In this document: piece after piece, positions 20,699-32,570 of the stretch
Position numbering within the stretch: position 1 is the first letter of the stretch
Layout: every line of letters starts with the position of its first letter
Notes under the pieces: generated by a model
What the model saw: the letters and a program-made list of their open reading frames with translations, nothing else
Databases searched by the model: none
Told to the model about the DNA's origin: nothing
Translations under genes and position numbers: made by a program
Source of the DNA: Prosopocoilus inquinatus
Taxonomy: Eukaryota; Arthropoda; Insecta; Coleoptera; Lucanidae
Direction of reading: 5' to 3'
Assembly: GCA_036172665.1 (NCBI GenBank)
Contig: CM069870.1
Span: 41,126,001 to 41,190,000, forward strand
Length of the DNA stretch: 64,000 bases

Positions 20699-22394
20699 TG
20701 AAAAAGCTTCTGGAAACGGTATGAAAAAACGCATATGAAATTTGAAATTAAACGGTATCATGTTTTTCGAAGTATTCGTCTTTCACGTCAATACACTTTT
20801 GCATACGCTCGAACCAATTTCTAAAGTACATTTTCCACTCTAGATGTGGAACCTCAGAAACCAGTGTCCGGAATGTTTCAACCGCTGCTTCAGCCGACGA
20901 AAATCGCTCAAAATGCATTTTATTTTTGATATTTGGGAACAAAAAGAAATCATTAGGTGATAAATAAGGTGAATATGGACAATGATTCATTAATTCAACA
21001 TTTTTGTTGGGCAAAAAATCAACTGTTTGACGAGCTGAGTGAGAGCTGGCGTTGTCATGATGGAGAATAATTCGTCGATTTCGATTGTTTCTTCTTATTT
21101 GATCGATGACTTCCGGCAAACAAATTGTAGTATACCAATCAGCATTCACGGTTTTTCGACCCTCTAAAGCCACGGTTGCTACATGTATGAAATTTGGTAA
21201 ACGGTATCATTGTTTTCGAAGTATTCGTCTTTGACGTCAATACACTTTTGCATACGCTCGAACCAATTTCTAAAGCACGTTTTCCACTCTAAAGATGGTA
21301 CCTCAGAAATCAATGTCCGGAATGTTTCAACCGCTGCTTTAGCCGACGAAAATCGCTCACCACGTATTTCATTTTTGATATTTCGGAACAAAAAGACATT
21401 GATAAATTAGGTGAATATGGACAATGAGTCATTAATTCACATTTTTGTTGAGCAAAAAATCAACTGTTTGACGAGTTGAGTGAGAGCTGGCGTTGTCATG
21501 ATGTAGAATAATTCGTCGATTTCGATTGTTTCTTCTTATTTAATCGATGACTTCCGGCAAACAAATTGTAGTATACCAATCAGCATTCACGGTTTTTTGA
21601 TCTTCTAAAGCCACGGTTGTTACGTGTCCAGTTAAACCAAAGAAACAAGCAATCATTTGCTTCGCAGCACAGCGTGAACGGACAACTTTTGTTGGTTTTG
21701 GTTCATTTTGAAATACCCAAACGGTAGATTGTTGTTTACTTTCTAGCTCGTACGAATAGATCCACGTTTCGTCACCAGTAACATTATAAACTAAATTTGA
21801 ACGACCTCTATTGAATTTCTTGAGCATTTCTTCGCACCATTTGACACGACCCTGCTTTTGCGCTCCTGTTAAATTGTGGAGTAAATTTGGTGTATTGCTT
21901 TCATGTCAATGCGTAAGGATGCTTGAATCTCACGGAATGTCACATGTCGATCTCGCTCAAGCGTTTCACGCACAGCATCTACATTAGTGGCAAGAACAGA
22001 TGTTGATGGACGACCTTCACGAAATTCGTCGCTGAGAGAGGTACGTCCACGCTGGAATTCGGCAAACCAATTATAAACACTGCTATTTGATGGTGCTTCA
22101 TCTCCAAAAGTCAAATGAAGCCGATCGAGGCATTGTTTTGGCGTTAGACCACATTTGATATCGTAAAAAATCATGGCACGAAAATTTTCACACGACTTTA
22201 CCATGTTTACACAAAATTACTTTTTCTCAAATGCTGTACAAACAAAACTATACTATACTATACTAAAGTAGTTCACTTGGATACGAACTGTCAATAGAAT
22301 TATAGGCGAAAAACGTCAAATTTTTCAAATATAGTTAATAAACGCTAACAATTCTAGACCTACTAGATTCCAGAAAATTTTCCAGCAGCCCACG
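20699..22394 (-). mobile_element. Mariner element with internal tandem duplication
   Basis: TIRs CGTGGGCTGCTG...CTTCTGG (20699) and its complement ending CAGCAGCCCACG (22394) are flanked by TA (20697-20698, 22395-22396). Length is about 1.7 kb against about 1.3 kb for typical mariners. The excess is a duplication of the transposase 3' half at an offset of about 449 bp. Confidence 0.9.
20748..22204 (-). pseudogene. Mariner transposase (DD34D type), broken and part-duplicated
   Basis: Read on the minus strand. The N-terminal helix-turn-helix half is 22204-21869 (FRAMIFYDIKCGLTPKQC; NSSVYNWFAEFQRGR). After a frame break come the first catalytic Asp in VTGDETWIYSYE and VRSRCAAKQMIACFF (21827-21540). 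The second Asp is in ILHHDNASSHSA and the third in YSPYLSPNDFFLFP, within 21173-20748. The C-terminal half appears twice: 21600-21179 is interrupted, 21173-20748 is open. Several frameshifts make the whole gene dead, though all three Asp residues can still be read. Confidence 0.9.
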
Positions 22395-23277
22395 TACTAG
22401 AAAAGAGAAATAGAGCTAATTAATTATGATTAATTAATCTGAAAATTTCAATTAAATTTATTCATTACTGCTACTACCAATGCGAAATGCGACTTATGAA
22501 TACCAATGCCTCCTACTCCTTAAACATCAAATACACTTTTGTAACGAGTACCCGATATATTCACATGCAATACGAATATCCGCCCTTCCAGTATCGTAAA
22601 AGTTCCCAAGTATTCAAAGTAATCAAAGTAACCAATACAACGAATGATTAGTGACAGTTCGAGTAACGAATTGTAACGAGTATTCAAAAGTTATGACAAT
22701 CGACACCACTACTGCAAACCAAAAATGACTTGTCCGATATATTAGCAAATGCAACGTAATAGTGATGAACAGATAAAACAGCGACATCCTACGATCGCTT
22801 TTTGACCTGACATTGCAGTAGGATAGACAAATTGAAGCGGATTTGCTCCTAAGAAGTCCCCCATGCAAGGCGGCCATGTTTGCTGTTAAAGCATAATGAA
22901 AGTTTTAAAAATTTCATAGAAATCGTTTTTGATTACAATGAAAACCTAGAGCAGCCCAAACATGGCTGAAACAGCTGTACAGAGGTTGCTCGAGGTTTTC
23001 ACTGCAATCACAAACGATTTGCAACAAAATTTGTAAATTTAAACGTTTAGCGAGATAAGAAAGATATTCTAAAGTATGAAATTTGCAAAGACCAGTATGA
23101 CTGGAAGTAAACATGGAAAATTTGTTAAACTCCTGTTCAAAATTAACGCACCACTTACTTTTTTCATTTATTTTTTTTAATTGACGATGTTTTATATTAA
23201 ATTATAGGTGACTTACTTCAAAATAAATAAATTTTGACAATTATTATGCTTTGTTAATCCATCAAACTCTTCGTTAA

Positions 23278-23440
23278 GGTCGTTTTACACTACTCTAGAA
23301 ACCAGCCTAGAAATTGAATAATTTCTAGGCCAAGATATATTGTTTCATTTTTAGTTGGCGCATAAATTTTGTGTTTTACACTACCTTAGATATTTTGTGC
23401 AAATGCACGTCTGACAGACGTCAGTTCAGTCAGTTGACTA
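23278..23440 (+). repeat. Dispersed repeat shared with 38040-38175
   Basis: GGTCGTTTTACACTACTCTAG, AAACCAGCCTAGAAATTGAA and TTTCTAGGCCAAGATATAT recur in inverse orientation at 38040-38175. This is probably one end of an unrecognised MITE. Confidence 0.55.
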
Positions 23441-23496
23441 AGGCCCGATTTCTTCACCTACGGATAAATTTATCTGCCAGGTGGTATCCTTGGAAA
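23439..23496 (+). repeat. Left-arm fragment of the 11.7-kb hairpin MITE
   Basis: TAAGGCCCGATTTCTTCACC and GATAAATTTATCTGCCAGGT match 11720-11780. The right arm is missing, and a copy of another MITE follows directly. Confidence 0.6.
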
Positions 23497-23983
23497 CGCA
23501 GTAACTAAAAAGTTACAAGAGTTTAAAGCGAAATTAATTAACAAGCAGAAATTACTCCCTGTAGTAATATTTTACGTTTTAAAATCAATTTTGAGACATT
23601 TATAAGTCAATTGAACATTGCTTTACAATAAACAACTATTTTAAAAATGTAGTCACGTTAAAGTTATGGCTATTTCATTTTTTCTTCTAATGCCCAAAAA
23701 CGCCTACTAATTAAAAACAAAACTAGGAAACAGATTAACACAGACATATTATGAATTGTGGTTTTTATAAATTAAGAGTTTATTTAATAAAAAAATTGCA
23801 TTTTGTGAAATAATTTTTATTAATTAAGGAGCTACTGAAAAAGAAAGAAAAAGAAATTAAGAAAGTTAAACTGCTGTAACTTTCTTATTATTCAGGTTTG
23901 GGAAAAGCGAATTTAAAAAAAGCTTTATTTTCATGCCCTACTGGTGCCCTTTTAATCTGCCCCGTAGGTTGTGAGACACCTAG
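23497..23983 (+). mobile_element. Partial copy of the TA-flanked MITE seen complete at 52160-52547
   Basis: AACTAAAAAGTTACAAGAG, TTTACAATAAACAACTATTT and the right end GTTGTGAGACACCTAG followed by TA match that element. The left TIR is missing. Confidence 0.65.
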
Positions 23984-24127
23984 TATATTAAAAATGGTTT
24001 TCCATTGCGTACCAACGTCTAAAAATAGTAATAAGGATATGTCTGCGCATACTTTTCCATATTTGGATGAAACTGTAAGTGAAGGATGAAACTATAAGTG
24101 AAAAAATATTTATGTCAATGTGATCGC

Positions 24128-24175
24128 GTGTCCACCGAGTGCCGCGGTCTTCTCTACCGTCTAAAGTATACAGGG
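24128..24175 (+). repeat. 48-bp block repeated inverted at 30416-30463
   Basis: CCACCGAGTGCCGCGGTC, TTCTCTACCGTCTAAAG and TATACAGGG occur here, and in inverse orientation directly outside the family R terminus at 30414. Two different CAGGG-starting elements therefore abut the same flank. Confidence 0.55.
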
Positions 24176-25384
24176 TGTAATCAAATTAGTTTCACATATT
24201 AATACCGTAAGTTCCTCATCATGTAAGAGAATTAATGCTGCAACTACCAAAAGTTTAGCTCAAAAATAAAAAAATGACCTAGTGGAGGAGTATTGACTCT
24301 TTTGTTTGAGAACTTTTGGTCGGCCATGGACAAACACAACGTTATAAAACAAAATTCCAGCAAAATTCAAGGTCAATTGCTTGATCGCATTTTAAAAGCT
24401 TTATGGGAACACAATAAAATAGAATCACCGACCCATTAAAGACGACAGTTCAAATTGACAACCTCTCGGTCGTGCCCCGTGTGTGCATTATAATTAAAGG
24501 AGAACAATTTAAATCTGCTTGCATTGATCAGAATTAAATCTGTTTCATTAGATAATCGACAATAATTAGATATTGACATCCTGGTCTTTGTAAACCAAGA
24601 GTACACATGATTTACAGTGCTAATTTCGCGTATTAAAGTAATTTAAAAAAATTATTAGTCGCTCTGATTGATTGTCGCTTTGTTAATTATTTCCACTAAC
24701 GAATACGTTTCTTCGTAGTTCGAGTGCGATGACGCTTTATTGTTTTGGCTCCACAAAATAATAAAAGCGAGGACTGCATTCCATAATGATTTTCCGAAAT
24801 GCAGAAAGAAAAGACATTCTTAAACATTTTGCGCAATAAAGAAATAACAATGCAGTTTATTGACGACTAGCAAATAAAGTACACGATGAATACGGATGAA
24901 TTAGTAAAATAATTTTAGAAAACGGAATTTCTAATTTTTATTTATTTTTACAGTTTTGTAAGCAGAAAACTATTAACAATTACGTGAAAATTAAGAAAAT
25001 TGATTAATTTAATAAGCAACGCGATGGATATTTATAATTCTATTCCGTTATGGAATTACATAAGCGATGATTTTAACCCAGTGCCCTTCAGTTCGATGAC
25101 GCTTTATTGTTTTACGACGTTTTATGATGCGCCTGTAGAAACTGATACACGGCCAGTCAGAGGTTTTCAAACAAAAAGTTTCCGGGCTCTGGGGGGGTTT
25201 TAATTTCTTTAATTTTTCACCAATAAAATTCATATTTGCAGAAATCACTTTCTTAAGTGATAAAGAACTTACAGTTTTAATATGTGAAACTTCTTTGATT
25301 ACAGGTTGTATAAGATAGAAAAGAAATTCAAACGAACTAAGATGTAACTCAATCAGCTCTATTTTATAAAATTATTTTCAGCAA
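24176..25384. other. Intergenic sequence, no recognised gene
   Basis: The segment starts with a CAGGGTGTAATC element-like end. CGATGACGCTTTATTGTTTT occurs twice (about 24726 and 25095). An open frame at 25000-25203 (plus) is unrecognised. Confidence 0.35.
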
Positions 25385-25386
25385 TA

Positions 25387-26790
25387 CAGGGTATTCAGTA
25401 ACTGAGAACCATACCGAAGTTATAATTTTTTAAATGAAACACCCAGTATATTTTTACATATTTCGAAGGTACGCATAACGAGTATGTTATAACCAAAAAT
25501 TTCGGAAGTTTTATTTTTGTTTTGTAAGATATTAATGATAGATTATAAAAAATTGCTCTACTTTGAGCTCTTATAGTTTGATTATTTATTTACATTTCAT
25601 CGTGAATTTTTATAGGTAGTCAATACAATATCTCATCTACAGAAATTTCACAACAGCTTCAATCTATTAGTTATTATGTGTACAGGGTGTAGAGTTTTGA
25701 AAAAGTTAATTTTTCTCAAAATTTTTAAATGGAACATCCAGTATATCTAAACTCTTTTGAAACACTGCTTTAATGAGCTTTCATGGAACGTCAAATGTAT
25801 TTGTCTAAACTGAAAATATCGGGAAAAAGCCACTACCTATTTATTTTAATTACAATATTGACCTTATTTAGCCTTTTCAACTGGTTCTTCTGCGTTAATT
25901 TGCTGATAAATTGACGAATATTAGCAAATTTAATTAATAAATGAGAAAATAACAAAATAATGTACAAAAAAGAACAATAAATAATAAATTAGAAAATAAC
26001 GGAAAACAATGAACAAATTAAGAATGACAAGGAAATGCTGGATCTAGAAAATTTAAATTAAACATTAGAATTGTTTTTCAGCTTCCTGTAAACATTTCTT
26101 ACTTTTTGTCATCTTGACGCCAAAAGACATTTTCGGTAGCTTTCTCCTATTATTATGTGTGTCACGTCACGTAACTTTTTCAGTATTAAAATACAAATTT
26201 GTAGAAGTGTGTCACTGATCTAAACAATTGTTCTTTCAATTAAGAACTTATGGCAACTGTTTTCCTCTTTTCTAGCAAACGGCAACGTGATTTTAAATTT
26301 TACTTTTTTAAATTATTTTAAAAATGTTATTTAAATATTTTCAGAGTGAATGAATATAGGAATTAGTGTAATAGGAACATATTCAATTACTTTGAACACC
26401 AAATAAAACACATTCATTGGTTTATCATCTAACTGAAACAGAAAAACCGGACGGAAAGGCTAAATAACGATAATGTTAAAAGAAAAAAAAATTTGATTGC
26501 CGTCTCGCGACTTCTTAAATTAAGACAAATATATTTGGCGTTTCACTAAAACTCATTAAAGCAGTGTTTCAGTAGAGTTTAGATATACTGGGTGTTCCAT
26601 TTGAAAATTTTGAGGAAAATTATATTTTGCAAAACTCAACACCCTGTACACATAATAACTAATAGATGGAAGCTGTTCTGAAATTTCTGTAGATTCGTTA
26701 TGCGTGCTTTCGAAATACGTAAAAGTATACTGGGTGTTACATTAAAAAAAAATATAACTTTGGTACGGCTCTCAGTTACTGAACACCCTG
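25387..26790. mobile_element. 1.4-kb palindromic TIR element with TA duplication
   Basis: The left end CAGGGTATTCAGTAACTGAG and right end CTCAGTTACTGAACACCCTG are inverted, with TA outside each. Arms of several hundred bp also mirror inner blocks: TACAGGGTGT, TTTAAATGGAACATCC, GTATATCTAAACTC. Its unpaired centre is AT-rich with no coding sequence. Confidence 0.85.
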
Positions 26791-26868
26791 TATAGTTGAG
26801 AATAATTTTATAACATAGAGCTGACTGAGTTTCACCTTAGCTGATTTGAATTTCTTTTCCATCATACA

Positions 26869-27855
26869 CAGGGAGATTCAGGCAACCCTTTCATTAAAAG
26901 TTTACGGACTTCTCCTTTGAATTTCTGTTTCATATTTTGCAGTTATAAGTTAACGATGATGATTTATCAAAATATAATATTTTCAATTTTCGAATACTTC
27001 CGCTTTTAGCGGAAGTTGCTGCCAACTTTCTTAATTTAAATGGAAAATTCATTTTTAATGAATTTTTGAAATCTTCATTAAAAATAACTCAGACTTGCAG
27101 AACCTTGGTTATGAAACTGCCATCTTTGTCCAACAAAAACCATGATGTCCATTTTTAACCTGTAGTAGGCTACAGTAACATTCTTTCAGATCATGTCCAG
27201 TTTTGCATTAGATTGCTTACAGTCTGGTTGAAAAGTAACTTCTATTCGAACTAATTTCAACTGTCGAAAAGTCATGTTTTTTAAATGGAACGCCTAGTAT
27301 ATTTTTATACCATGTGACTCAGAAATGTTCTTTCGTCCTGTATTAGCATATCTATCTCTTATAGTTCACTCGTTATCGATTTCTTTTTAATACCTACTTT
27401 TTTTCCATTTTCCGTGTTGTTTTTAAATAGTGGGCTATGAAAACTAGAGAAATTATAATTTTTGAAATCGTCCGTCTCATAGGAATTAAAAAACACAATC
27501 TAATCGCTACGAAGAACCAAAAAATAAATATTTAAACACAGACATATTAAATGATTTTGATGATAAAAAAGCCGACAATTCAAGAAATTAATAAAAAAAA
27601 TTGTTATATCGAGGAAAATATGTTATTACTTTGACACAATAGAAAGTTATTACTAATGAATAATAGCTGAGAACCACTTAGAGACAATATTATAACCAGA
27701 AATTTGTGTATCATTTTCAATATTTTTGATTTATTTATTAGTTTTCATAAAATTTTGTTTTGTAAGTTTAAATTTCTCTTTGTAAATGTGTAAAAAGTCA
27801 TACAAAGAATTCTAATACACACGGCATATGAAAATAAAAAATTCAGATGATAGAT
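26869..27855 (+). mobile_element. Family R element, right end missing
   Basis: It starts CAGGGAGATTCAGGCAACCC. The body includes GAATACTTCCGCTTTTAGCGG, CAGACTTGCAGAACCTTGG and ATAGTTCACTCGTTATCG. It stops at CAGATGATA, where the complete family continues AATTCAAAGAGGAAG, so the right end was lost. Confidence 0.75.
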
Positions 27856-28885
27856 ATGTTGTGATAATTGTTTTGGAAATTTGTTTGAATTAATTGTTGA
27901 GGGTATCTTGCCGCCATCTAGTTATGAGTAGCCTAACTTCATTCAGTCGTTAACTGTATTGTTTTCAAATATTCAAATCTCTCTTATCAATATGTAATAT
28001 TTTAAATTTGATTTTCTCTTCTTTTAAATTTCCTAAATATTATTTCCTCTTTTGGATTATCTGTTGGCTCTTATTTGGATCGCAATTGCAGCGCATTTGA
28101 AGTTTCCCGGGGTTTTGCCAAATTTTCGAGCGCATCCGTTGATCGCAGGACGGGATCTGGGTGAGCTATTCGCTTGAGGTGCTCGAGAGAGGCCATTTCG
28201 GCATGTGAATCTTACGGTTGAAATTTTATGTTTCTTGAAAACCATCTACCCTCCAATGGCATCCTAAATTTTGGTTTACACCCTTAAAAGCAAGGTGAGT
28301 TTGTTATTCCACGTTATTTTGTATTTTTCCCGTGCTATCGATATTTCTTTGTGTTCGCGATCCGCATTTCACGAGAAGAACGTGCCCCTTGTACTAGATA
28401 TTTGTTCTAGGGTTTTTTTGGAGGAGCCTTATAATTTTCTTTTGGCGCAAAGTAATAATTTCATAATGGGCAAATTATTTAATCGTGGAACGATTCTAAT
28501 GTAGAATCTCTGATTAAATCTTCTTCTGAGATTTAATCCGGATGGGCCGTATGACCACCTTTTGAGTTTACCAATATTTCCATACCACCCCGTTTTCTTC
28601 AAGTCAGTACCGGTGAGAAGCGCTACCGCTATTTTTTTGGTTGGGCCAGGATATCTAGGATGGTGGTTCAACATCTTCACCGCTGAACACGTCGGATCTT
28701 CGGACGCCGTGTCGCAGGTTTTTATGATCCAACTTTAACACAAATTTAAGTAATTATATATTTCTTTTGTAACTTAATTTTTTTGGTATCTCAAGATATT
28801 CAAATTTCATTCAATTTCATTAAATTTACTTAATTTCATTATTAATTAAGTTTTGGTTGCAATTTAATTTTCATAGCTAACACTC
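27856..28885. other. Unassigned 1-kb segment, possibly LTR or UTR of a retroelement
   Basis: It is GC-richer than its surroundings (28070-28700), starts TGTTGTGATAATTG at the break in element R, and contains a strong splice-donor-like AAGGTGAGT at about 28293. It ends where a MITE copy begins internally. No homology is recognised; open frames are short. Confidence 0.3.
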
Positions 28886-29337
28886 CCTGAAGTAATATTT
28901 TACGTTATAAATTCAAATTTGAGGCATTTAAGAGTTAATTGAACACTGCTTTACAATAAACAACTATTTTAAAAAATGTAGCCACGTTAAAGTAAGGGCT
29001 ATTTCACATTTTCTTTTAATGCCCAAAAACGGGTTTTCATCTCGTTATGCATCGCCTGCTAATTAAAAACAAAACAAGGAAATAGATTAACAGAGACATT
29101 TTATGAATGGTGGTTTTGATAAATTTAGAGTTTATTTAATAATAAAATTACATTTTGTGAAATAATTTTGATTAATTAAGAAGCTATAGGTATAAATTAA
29201 AGAAGAAATTAAGAAAGTTAAACTGCTGTAACTTTCTTATTATTGGGTTTTGATCAAAAGCAAATAAAGAAAAAAGCTTTATTTTGTTGTCCTGCGGCTG
29301 CCCTTTCAATCTCCTCCATACGTTGTGAGTCACCCAG
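28886..29337 (+). mobile_element. Partial MITE of the 52.2-kb family
   Basis: CTGAAGTAATATTTTACG, GCTTTACAATAAACAACTAT and the right end ACGTTGTGAGTCACCCAG plus TA match 52315-52547. The left TIR is absent. Confidence 0.65.
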
Positions 29338-29689
29338 TATATTTACATTTACATTGATTTTTTTATTATTACGGTTGCTGTTTAATTGTTTATTTTCTTT
29401 GTTTGATATTTTCCTGATATGGTTTCCCAGTCTTCCATACATTCTTTTCCTATCAAAGGCCTTGGGTGGCGCCCTGTTTTGAATTAAATTCATGTTTCCA
29501 TTTAGTCAATGTTTTCACTTTGTGTATCTTGAAATATTTTCATTTTATAATTTATTTTTGAGCCCACGAACCCTTGCTTCCGTAAATAACTGAGTGCCGT
29601 TAGCAAATGTTGACGTTTCTTGTTCATTTATCTTTCAATTTGAAATATCGATTAAATTACGTCACAATGTATTTAAATATTATTCTTCA
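29338..29689. other. AT-rich spacer
   Basis: Opposed open frames 29243-29482 and 29254-29493 overlap the MITE end and are not gene-like. Confidence 0.35.
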
Positions 29690-30414
29690 GTTTTTAAAGT
29701 GAAATTGATATTACAGTCAGAAATTAATTTAAAAAATGTCATTTTGTAAAATTTTCATAGTACACTATTTAGGAATAACACTAAAAAGTGAAAAAATTGA
29801 TATGTCAAAGAGAAAATCATGAATAAAAAAGAAAGGTAAGAGATGGGTATAGGGAATGCTAATACATTTCGAAAGAACATTTAATTGTGATTCTTATGGT
29901 ATAAAAAATATACTGGGTGTTCTATTTAAAAAAATATGACTCTTCGACAGTTGAAATCAGTTTGAATAGAAGTTACTTTTCAACCAGCCCGTAAATAATT
30001 TTGTGTAAAATTAGATATCAACTGAAAGCCTATGATTATAGCCTACTACAGGCCAAAAATTGAAATTATGGCTTTTGATACACAAAGATGGCAGTATCAT
30101 AAACAAGGTACTGCAACGTTGAACTTTTTTTTAAAAATGGAAATACTTCTAAAACGGCTAATTTTTCTTGTGTCACGTTACACAAAATATTTTTAGAATT
30201 TCATGAGCATTTCGAAAATGCAATAAAAAATGGGGTATTCCACTTAAAATAAGAAAGTTGACAGCAAGTTCCGGTACAAGCGGAAGTGCCCGAAAATTGG
30301 AAATATTACATTTTAATAGAGCATTATCGATAACTTATAACCGCAAAATATGAAATAGAAATTCAAAGAGGAAATCCGTAAACTTTTAATGAATGAGTTG
30401 CTTGAATTTCCCTG
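29690..30414 (-). mobile_element. Family R element, reverse-oriented half
   Basis: It carries the reverse-oriented body seen at 55430-55987: ATACTGGGTGTTCTATTTAA, AACTGAAAGCC, GCCTACTACAGGCCAAAAATTG, CAGCAAGTTCCGGTACAAGC, and the terminus TTGAATTTCCCTG plus TA. Confidence 0.75.
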
Positions 30415-30548
30415 TATACTTTAGACGGTAGAGAAGACCGCGGCACTCGGTGGATACTCTGTATGTTGTATGTTTGAATGTTGATTTTTGAAATAATAAT
30501 ATTTGAAAGCCTATTTTTAGTTCGATTATGAACCCTGGTGTAATACCA

Positions 30549-30755
30549 GCAATAGACTATCATAAATGTTATGTAATTCACGTCAAATTTTTGACAAAAC
30601 GTACATCTTAACACGTATTGGGATGAAAAGGAACTTCTATGAGTTTTGATATGTAAGATTTGAAACTTTTGGAACATCTATTGCAATACATATTTAAACT
30701 TACGGTTTGTCAAAAATTTGACGTGAATTATATGAAATTTATAATCGTCTATTGC
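30549..30755. mobile_element. Hairpin repeat
   Basis: GCAATAGACTATCATAAA and AATTCACGTCAAATTTTTGAC are mirrored by GTCAAAAATTTGACGTGAATT and TCGTCTATTGC, with about 100 bp between the arms. Non-coding. Confidence 0.6.
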
Positions 30756-31430
30756 GGTCTTAAGATCGTTTTGTTAAAAGTAATTCGGTTACCGTAACGA
30801 AATATTTTAAATTTCGCGCGTCATTAATTCACACTAGTGGCACTCGGCGCTGTATACAATAAACTTTTCATATAAAGTCCCTAGATCTATCAAAGTACCG
30901 CAATTGGTAAGGACAATGAGTTGGAGGGAGAACAATTGGTAAAGACCATGAGTTACAGTGAGAACTATATCGTCAATGATTATAAGAATCTATTAAGATA
31001 CCCAACCCAATGTAAAAATGCGTAACTCTACCTATCCTACACCCCGTTGCGTCTCGCCCTCACTTTGCTAGTAAGCTGATGACTCCCTCTAACGATATAC
31101 AATGTCGACAGGCTAGATAAGAACCATACCTATTTTATGACGAAGATTACAAAATACACAGTTAAAATCACCAGCAGCTAAAATCTTCAGACAGTTGCGA
31201 ATAATGCGCAGGCGCGAGAGTCGACGCCGACGGTTGTACAAATTTTCAATTATTTTCAGAGATACTTTCAATTGAAATTTTATTCCGTCAACGAAACATA
31301 ACGTATAAGTAAATTTCAAAAAATACGTAGCTCTCCCCTCATAGAGGTAGAGATTGATGGTATGCACTGATGTTCATCAAACATCGATATTTTATGGCCG
31401 AAGTTCGATGTTAACGATTTATATTGTTAC
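30756..31430. other. Intergenic, with one arm of a distant inverted repeat
   Basis: AAGTCCCTAGATCTATCAAAG and TACCGCAA (about 30876-30904) are inverted at 37860-37890. The open frame at 31113-31367 (minus) is not recognised. Confidence 0.35.
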
Positions 31431-31434
31431 GTTT

Positions 31435-31755
31435 CTAGGGTTTAAATTTATTTATTTAAACGAATAAAACACTCGGTAAAAACTTAACCGTAATTTAATA
31501 ATGCTTACGAACTAATTTATTTGTAACAATTTATTTACACTAAATCAAACTTCGACGATCGCTGTTAGAATTCGACTGACTGCTGAGTAAACTTCGGCCG
31601 ATTTTATATCCTTTGCTGCCGTCTCGAATTCTCCAACGCTGGAAAAGTCTAGTCTGTTCGATGTAGGCCCCGGTGGCGTGACGGCCGATGACGTATAACA
31701 GCGAACCGACTTCTTGACGCCTTCAGTTTGACGTAGTGCTGAGTGGCTCGCCACA
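31435..31755 (-). mobile_element. Solo LTR, Ty3/Gypsy-like
   Basis: This 321-bp unit starts TGTTACG and ends GCCACA on the plus strand, flanked by ATAT on both sides (31431-31434, 31756-31759). Read on the minus strand it begins TGTGGCGAGCC, has a TATAAAA box, then TCAGTCAG initiator-like sequence about 25 bp on, several AATAAA signals, and ends GTAACA. No internal retroelement sequence adjoins it. Gypsy assignment rests on the duplication size and the layout. Confidence 0.8.
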
Positions 31756-31759
31756 ATAT

Positions 31760-32570
31760 AAAAGTCTTACCTGAAAAGTTGTTAATTCTTGTCTAGTTTG
31801 GCGTTGTTTTCTTTTCCCGATTAAATTGTGTCTAAAAGAGAGAGTTTACTCCAACAAGGTTTCTACTAGCTCTACTCCTACTTTTATGTATATATGGTAA
31901 ACATCATAACTCAGTTTTTTTCTAACTGCACAAACGGTTGGACGCGAGGGAACACTGAAAAAGTGTTCCCTGGCATCCAAAAGTGTTGAAGATTATTATC
32001 TGTGTAGAGACTGTAACTTTCTGTGATTCATTTTGACTTAAAACACATATGTTTTTATTTAACATTAAAATAGGGTGAGTCTGAAATCGTAAATCAAGAT
32101 GATAAAATACATATTATTCTTCCTGCATATGCTAAACTGCGGGCACTCAATTTGAGTAACACGTTTATTTTTCTTTGAAAAACTTAATACTATTAACATA
32201 TATTGAATGAATTAATCTAGGACAATAGTAAAATAGTAATACGAAAAACTTTAATCTATAATACGCAGTTTCCCAGCCGCTTCTTTCTCTCTTTTAAATT
32301 AATTTAAAGCATCAAACTTGTACCGCCCTCTCAAGTTTATTTGCTCACAGAAACAAGTTAAAAACTTCTTAATTTTTTTTTAATTTTTAAAATAATACGG
32401 ATTAATAAACATTGGTCAAAAAATGTAATTACTTAATTCTCTTCTAGATGTAAGTTAATTGTATTTTTAAATTGTATTTATTTAATAATAAGTAAGGATT
32501 TTTTTCTTTTAAAAATTAATATGACGTTGATTCCTCATACATTTAATTATTTCTAATTTAAACATCGAAG
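31760..32570. other. AT-rich spacer
   Basis: No gene or repeat recognised, apart from CATCGAAGTT/AACATCG blocks shared with the next hairpin, also seen just left of the solo LTR. Confidence 0.35.

Larger units (their letters stand above)
19399..22707. mobile_element. Non-autonomous hAT-like element carrying later insertions
   Basis: The left end ATGTCAGAAAAGTAAC then GTTACACGAGTACTCGTTACTCG is mirrored at the right by GTAACGAATTGTAACGAG and AAAAGTTATGACAATCGACACC. Reiterated GTTAC/GTAAC blocks and TTACTTTGATTACTTT occur near both ends. The target appears as a diverged repeat of about 8-10 bp in the host retroelement. No hAT transposase is visible; superfamily assignment is inference. Confidence 0.55.
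19168..23032. mobile_element. Hammerhead retroelement split by a nested hAT-like insertion
   Basis: The left end AACAGATAAAACA and the right end GATTTGCAACAAAATTT are 3.9 kb apart, yet GTAAATTTAAACG flanks both (19155-19167 and 23033-23045). The element's own sequence is 19168-19397 plus 22708-23032; the latter includes a second AACAGATAAAACAGCGACATC start at about 22756. Everything between is a later insertion. A CTGCAAACC-like stretch is present on both sides of the inserted DNA, consistent with a duplicated target. Confidence 0.85.

Noticed and set aside
22745..23032. Additional active hammerhead in the right part of the split element
   Set aside because: The CTGANGA half was deleted at the inverted joint (GAGCAGCCC next to AAACATGGCTG), so no ribozyme core remains.
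24719..25123. Pair of CGATGACGCTTTATTGTTTT blocks as retroelement ends
   Set aside because: Only about 20 bp are shared, with different flanks; too short to support an element.
27856..28885. Solo LTR starting TGTTGTG
   Set aside because: I could not find a matching CA end with a target duplication, and the right side joins the middle of a MITE. Listed only as unassigned.
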